Source of the DNA: CAZFDT01 sp964518335
GTDB taxonomy: Bacteria > Planctomycetota > Phycisphaerae > Phycisphaerales > Phycisphaeraceae
Reading direction: 5' to 3'
DNA: 17,466 nucleotides
Assembly (NCBI GenBank): GCA_964518335.1
Contig: CAZFDT010000101.1
Span: forward strand, 1 to 17,466
Part shown: positions 14,582 through 17,466 of the stretch, piece after piece
How the letters are laid out: every line of letters starts with the position of its first letter
Position numbering within the stretch: position 1 is the stretch's first letter
Notes under the pieces: model-generated
Databases searched by the model: none
Seen by the model: the letters and a program-made list of their open reading frames with translations, nothing else
What the model was told of the DNA's origin: nothing
Translations under genes and position numbers: made by a program

Positions 14582-15237
14582 GTCGTTGTGTGCCAAGTTG
14601 TGCCACTAGCTGGCCTTGCGCCACGTCCAAGGCAGGCGGTTCACCCCCGGAAGCTTTGTCAGACAGTGACACCAAATGCCGTCCCGTGACCACAATGTGT
14701 GAGTCTATGAGTGAGTCATCGGTGCCCGTCTTCTGGGACACTGTGCCGGTCATGCATGGCGACATGAACGCCGGCAACTTGTCGAACGCCTCGGCCAGCG
14801 GTAAGCGAGCAATCCTTGACGATGCGAAGAAGTCGCGCTTGCAGGTTGCGTCGGTAATGTGCCGAGACCTTTCTGCCCCGCACTCGCTTGGAGGCCAGGT
14901 GCTCGAGGTACTCTTCGATATGCTTCGTGCAGGGTCGCTTGCTGTGCTCAGCGGTCGCAAGTTCCTGTGGCGTGATCATGCCGATGCGTAGTTTTTCCTG
15001 CTGCGTGACGATGTCGGCCAGTTTCTTGGCGGCCGCCTGCTCATCGCGGCAGCCAGTTGACACACGACGCTCACGACCATGGATGTCGGTGTACCGGGCA
15101 TACCAAGCGTCGGCAACGTACAGCATCCGCTTGCCGTCGTCGGCGAGCGGAGCAGTTTTCGTGTTGCCGCGTTTGTCAGTCCATGTGACAACTGGTTTGC
15201 CGCGCCGCCGGACAAACCCCCACGGCGGTGGCTTGAG

Positions 15238-16425
15238 TCAATCCGTGTCCTTGGTCAGCACCTGGAGATAAGCGTGGTAGGCATACACTCGATCGCGACG
15301 TTTGCCGGTGGTCTCCCGCAAGACGCCAACCTGTTGCAGCGCGTCGATGGCCTTGATGGCCGTCGGCTTGCTGACGCCCAGCAGGTCGATGGCGGACGCG
15401 AGCGTGACCAGCGGGTTGCGCGGCAGAGACTCGAACAGCCGAATGGCTGGGACCGTCGCAGCGGGATGATCGGTCAGTTGTGCGCGATCGGCGCTGGTGA
15501 CGGCGAACAGCTTCTGTGCCGCGGCCACGCCGTCGTTGGCTGCTTCTGTGACACAGTCGAGGAAGAACACGGTCCAGCCCTCCCAGTCGCCTTCGGTACG
15601 CACCGTCATAAGCCGGTCGTAATAGGTCTGTTGATGGCGTTTGAACGCCACACTCAGGTACAGCAGTGGCGTCTTGAGCAGACCCCAATGCTCCACCAGC
15701 AGCGCGACGAGCAGGCGTCCGATGCGGCCATTGCCGTCGAGGAATGGGTGAATGGTTTCGAACTGGACATGAGCCAGACCCACCCGCACCAGGGGCGGGA
15801 GCGGATCGTCACTGTGAATCCACTTCTCCAATGCCGCCAGAGATTCAGGCACCCCCTCCGGCGGCGGCGGGACAAAGCGTGCGGTACCTGGGCGGGAGCC
15901 ACCGATCCAGTTCTGCGAGCGGCGGATCTTGCCGGGCTGCTTGTCGGCGCCGCGGACGCCCTTCATCAGTCGCCGGTGCGCTTCGCACAGAAGCCGTGTG
16001 GACAATGGCAGGCCCTTGGACTTGGCAAGCTGCTGCCTGGCGTAGGTCAAGGCCTCGACGTAGTTGCATACCTCACGGGCGTCGTCGGGTCGCTCGGCGT
16101 GTTCGCCGGCCTCGAACGCCAGCACATCCTGCAGGGTGGCCTGCGTACCCTCGATCTGCGATGTGATCAGCGCCTCTTTGCGAACAAAGCCGTAGAGGAA
16201 CCAGTCGGCGCTGGGCACCATGTTCGCCGCCACGTTCAGCCGAGCCATGGCGGCGGTCGCAGTCGTCAGCGACGTGACCAAGGCACCGTCAATGCGCAGC
16301 GCAGGCCGAGCCGGCGGCAGCGGCGCGGGTACAAACGCACGGACCTGTTCGTTCTCCCATCGGCTGACGCGGTATGTACCCGTGGTGCGTGGCATGGCTG
16401 GGAAGGCGCTGTTGACCAGCGTCAT
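15238..16425 (-). CDS. Fic family protein with N-terminal inhibitory motif and C-terminal winged helix
   Basis: Fic proteins usually transfer AMP from ATP to a hydroxyl of a target protein. The active-site loop is complete: HPFLDGNGRIGR, residues 226-237, with His226 as base and Asn232, Arg234 and Arg237 for phosphate binding. The N-terminal helix has TSQIEGT (Thr88, Glu92, Gly93), the (S/T)xxxE(G/N) inhibitory motif of class II Fic enzymes, which block themselves through the Glu. This fits the lack of a separate antitoxin gene. Residues about 325-385 (LASAIDLLGVSKPTAIKAI, LQQVGVLRETTGKRRDRVY) look like a winged helix-turn-helix. 395 residues, full family length. ATG 16425 lies two bases after a CTAG-rich palindrome; ATG 16395 (MPRTTGTY) is an alternative. 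Self-repression through the C-terminal domain is inferred. Its stop shares the integrase frame. Confidence 0.93.
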   Translation of the reverse strand: MTLVNSAFPAMPRTTGTYRVSRWENEQVRAFVPAPLPPARPALRIDGALVTSLTTATAAMARLNVAANMVPSADWFLYGFVRKEALITSQIEGTQATLQDVLAFEAGEHAERPDDAREVCNYVEALTYARQQLAKSKGLPLSTRLLCEAHRRLMKGVRGADKQPGKIRRSQNWIGGSRPGTARFVPPPPEGVPESLAALEKWIHSDDPLPPLVRVGLAHVQFETIHPFLDGNGRIGRLLVALLVEHWGLLKTPLLYLSVAFKRHQQTYYDRLMTVRTEGDWEGWTVFFLDCVTEAANDGVAAAQKLFAVTSADRAQLTDHPAATVPAIRLFESLPRNPLVTLASAIDLLGVSKPTAIKAIDALQQVGVLRETTGKRRDRVYAYHAYLQVLTKDTD

Positions 16426-16427
16426 TC

Positions 16428-16482
16428 GCTAGTCAAGGAATCTTACCTAGTATCGGCGACTAGTAAAGCAGGATTGACTAGC
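16428..16482. promoter_or_regulatory. Four-box CTAG palindromic operator before fic
   Basis: GCTAGTCAA (16428-16436) and TTGACTAGC (16474-16482) are perfect 9-base inverted repeats. Two further CTAG boxes at 16447-16450 and 16460-16463 are also symmetric about 16455. Box-to-box distances are 18, 13 and 18 bases. The half-sites read TTGACTAGC, CGACTAGTA and ATACTAGGT. CTAG is normally rare in bacterial DNA. The array spans the fic promoter and stops two bases before the ATG. Confidence 0.7.
16440..16467 (-). promoter_or_regulatory. Candidate fic promoter, TTTACT-N16-TAAGAT
   Basis: On the minus strand TTTACT (16467-16462) and TAAGAT (16445-16440) are 16 bases apart, inside the CTAG array. Transcription would start near 16433, leaving a leader of under 10 bases without a ribosome site. 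A repressor bound to the CTAG boxes would cover both hexamers. Confidence 0.42.
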
Positions 16483-16492
16483 CTCACCGATC

Positions 16493-16533
16493 AAAACCCC
16501 CGCTCCCCCCGGAACCGGGAACTGGGGCAGGGG
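16493..16533 (-). terminator. Intrinsic terminator between the small wHTH gene and fic
   Basis: On the minus strand a C-rich arm (CCCCTGCCCC, from 16533) can pair with a G-rich arm (GGGGGGAGCGGGGG, ending about 16497) and is followed by TTTT (16496-16493). It lies 23 bases after the stop at 16556 and before the fic promoter, so fic is probably transcribed alone. Confidence 0.6.
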
Positions 16534-16555
16534 TGAAGGAGGTCGCAGCGTGAGG

Positions 16556-16801
16556 CTACGCCCGCTTGAACTCCGTCGCGTGGAAGCCCTCGAAGATGAC
16601 CATCGCGTCTTCGAACGCCGTGGTCGAGGCAGGGTAGCACCGCCGGTTCCGAACTTCGACCACATCCCACGCCTTCATGAACTCGATCGCCACGTTGACC
16701 TGCGTGGACGGCAGGTTCTCCTGGCGGGCGATGATCTCCAGCGTGGTGCCCTCACCTTCCATGGGCGTCTCGGCGATGGCGTGGGCGACGGTCTTGAACA
16801 C
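16556..16801 (-). CDS. Small winged-helix-like protein of the integrated element
   Basis: Unrecognised protein of 81 residues from a GTG at 16801. Residues about 18-58 (TTLEIIARQENLPSTQVNVA, then FMKAWDVVEVRNRRCYPAS) have the order helix, turn, helix, strand-wing of a small winged-helix DNA-binding domain. That is pattern reading, not a family match. Gly/Met/Glu-rich residues precede it and a short acidic/aromatic tail (EDAMVIFEGF) follows. No ATG is available. The frame remains open a little further upstream (CTG at 16834 overlapping the preceding gene's TGA), so the true start may be slightly earlier. No clear ribosome site. An intrinsic terminator follows. A transcriptional regulator or small phage-type protein is possible. 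Confidence 0.6.
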   Translation of the reverse strand: MFKTVAHAIAETPMEGEGTTLEIIARQENLPSTQVNVAIEFMKAWDVVEVRNRRCYPASTTAFEDAMVIFEGFHATEFKRA

Positions 16802-16830
16802 GGCTGGTTCGCAGCGGTGGCGGTATGGCG

Positions 16831-17031
16831 TCAGCGGAGTTCAATGATCTGGTCGGCCTTTGTCGGGAAGGTGTAGCGCAGTTGTTCCATGGTGAGGTCG
16901 CCGTGGTAGTAGCGCATCGCGGCGATGGCTTCGTCGAGCGTTTAACCGTGGACGCGCTGCAGGTACGCCACATGCTCGAAGATCTCTCGTGCTCGTTGGC
17001 TCTCGTTCGCGTGTGTCGGGAAGGTGGTCAT
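16831..17031 (-). pseudogene. Small element gene interrupted by an in-frame TAA
   Basis: ATG 17031 has AGGAG at a 7-base spacer. The frame reads TTFPTHANESQRAREIFEHV, then AYLQRVHG to codon 29, TAA at codon 30 (16944-16942), then continues in the same frame with TLDEAIAAMRYYHGDLTMEQ and LRYTFPTKADQIIELR to TGA at 16833-16831. Codon choice is coding-like on both sides (C or G in third positions), and the second half reads as a natural continuation into a helix. The plain reading is a 66-codon gene broken by one nonsense change. A suppressed stop or two separate peptides are less likely. No family recognised; helical, charged, possibly nucleic-acid binding. It lies 31 bases after the next upstream gene. 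Confidence 0.6.
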
Positions 17032-17061
17032 GGTCGTACTCCTGGGTTTGGGTTGGTGATG

Positions 17062-17265
17062 TCAGATGCGGCAGGAGACCTTGCTGCCCGCGCCCACGCG
17101 GACAAGGTGGGTTTCGATGCAGCCGTGGATGATCAGCTTCACGACGACGGTGTCGTGGCTCATCGGGTAGGCGTCGAAGACCTCGTACCAGTCGGTGGCG
17201 AAGAAGATCACGTCACCGGGCTTGAGGTCGTGCCAGTCGCGTGTCGTGGTGTTGAGGTTCGTCAT
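17062..17265 (-). CDS. Small beta-rich protein of the integrated element, unknown function
   Basis: A 67-residue cytosolic protein. The start at 17265 is well supported: AAGGAG lies about 7 bases upstream. The frame runs upstream to 17289 but those residues overlap the ribosome site. The sequence DWHDLKPGDVIFFATDWYEV, then TVVVKLIIHGCIETHLVRVG and KVSCRI, suggests a small five-stranded barrel like those in phage or mobile-element accessory proteins. No known catalytic residues, signal peptide or membrane segment. It is transcribed with its neighbours on both sides (33 bases after the upstream fragment, 30 before the interrupted gene). Function cannot be assigned. Confidence 0.7.
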   Translation of the reverse strand: MTNLNTTTRDWHDLKPGDVIFFATDWYEVFDAYPMSHDTVVVKLIIHGCIETHLVRVGAGSKVSCRI

Positions 17266-17298
17266 GGCGGTGCTCCTTGGCGTGGGCATGCGTGGCGA

Positions 17299-17466
17299 TC
17301 AGTTCCAGGCGTTGAAGGCCAGGACCGAGGTGGCGAATCCGCCGCGGCGGCAGGCGGCCTTGATCGCGTGGCGTACCGCCGGCGTCGCCGTCTGGCTGCG
17401 GTAGATGCGGTTGACCGCGAAGATGCTCGATGCGTTGGATCAGCTTGTCGTAACCGTCGAGCTGGT
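17299..17466 (-). pseudogene. Frameshifted gene fragment at the right edge
   Basis: At the edge the minus strand reads QLDGYDKLIQRIEHL with coding-like codons. Near 17416-17432 the coding-like frame shifts to AVNRIYRSQTATPAVRHAIK, then AACRRGGFATSVLAFNAWN, which ends at TGA 17301-17299. In that second frame a TGA lies just upstream of the shift (about 17443), so it cannot be an independent gene with a normal start here. A single-base insertion or deletion, either a real mutation or a sequencing error, explains it best. The product is not recognised. The upstream part is outside the window. Confidence 0.45.

Larger units (their letters stand above)
14484..15237 (-). pseudogene. Tyrosine-recombinase integrase relic without catalytic domain or start codon
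   Basis: The minus frame from 15237 reads LKPPPWGFVRRRGKP, WTDKRGNTKTAPLADDGKR and WYARYTDIHGRERRVSTGCR, then TPQELATAEHSKRPCTKHI and HLASKRVRGRKVSAHYRRNL. This matches the arm-binding and SAM-like N-terminal part of a planctomycete tyrosine-recombinase family as I remember it. Around 14805-14830 the match stops after KDCSL and moves to another frame (LPLAEAFDKLPAF, KTGTDDSLID) that looks like the loose C-terminal tail of the same family. It ends at 14484 inside tRNA-Gly (EGTRTLDIHVGNVTLYH, the tRNA read in antisense). The roughly 180-200-residue catalytic domain with the Arg-His-Arg-Tyr residues is gone. There is no ATG, GTG or TTG between the fic stop (15240-15238) and the ATG at 15126, so the usual N-terminus is also lost. 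Not functional. Confidence 0.78.

Noticed and set aside
14515..14991. A plus-strand gene of 158 codons after the tRNA
   Set aside because: It starts inside the tRNA and lies opposite the integrase relic; no ribosome site or motif.
14716..15126. An intact small protein starting at ATG 15126
   Set aside because: The frame upstream of 15126 also matches the integrase family, so the ATG is internal, and the last residues after KDCSL leave the family pattern. It is a piece of a broken integrase.
15079..16536. A 485-codon plus-strand frame opposite fic
   Set aside because: Antisense to a Fic protein with complete HPFLDGNGR motif; no recognisable domain of its own.

Overview
The window looks like a chromosome segment of a high-GC planctomycete, probably a member of the Phycisphaerae. 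Reasons: two PEP-CTERM proteins, one carrying dockerin-like DxDxDGDxD repeats; an lpxC-fabZ fusion next to lpxA; a membrane protein with an N-terminal CxxCxYDLRG...CPECG zinc ribbon of the kind common in planctomycetes; and an integrase relic of a family I associate with planctomycetes. The lineage is inferred from gene content only, since there is no rRNA or other phylogenetic marker.

Layout. (1) 1-3183, minus strand: a heavy-metal (Cu/Ag-type) efflux operon. It reads as a small Cys-rich exported protein, a YHS-like metal-binding lipoprotein with a His-rich tail, a TolC/CusC-type outer-membrane lipoprotein and a CusB-type adaptor cut by the left edge. The RND pump (CusA-like) is expected just outside. 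(2) 3337-7948: surface and envelope genes. These are a PEP-CTERM protein (minus), a zinc-ribbon membrane protein (plus), and a 608-residue minus-strand protein that looks like two complete PEP-CTERM proteins joined in one frame, with an internal sorting tail, a second signal peptide and a dockerin-like module. (3) 8235-10899, plus: a DUF1801 protein, a small membrane protein and an MscS-type channel with a periplasmic N-terminal domain. (4) 11079-14309, plus: lpxC-fabZ, lpxA and a nucleotide-sugar epimerase, i.e. early lipid A synthesis plus a sugar-modifying enzyme. (5) 14473-14544: tRNA-Gly(GCC) with its own promoter. (6) 14484-17466, all minus: a decayed integrated element abutting and overlapping the tRNA. 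It holds an integrase relic without a catalytic core, an intact Fic AMP-transferase-like gene with a CTAG-rich palindromic operator, and a row of small accessory genes, two of them broken.

Cross-cutting signals. At least five genes (starts 3183, 4179, 8235, 8823, 13320) have a -10-like box ending only 6-8 bases before the start codon and no Shine-Dalgarno, which points to leaderless transcription. Genes inside operons or on the mobile element more often have a clear GGAG or AAGGAG. The most unusual items are the tandem PEP-CTERM protein, the four-fold symmetric CTAG array before fic, the stem that brackets the promoter and start codon of the epimerase gene, and the in-frame fic-TGA-integrase junction. 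No CRISPR array, insertion sequence or replication origin was seen. The longest stretches without a gene are 7949-8234 (two divergent promoters) and 5883-6121 (convergent gene ends, nothing recognised).
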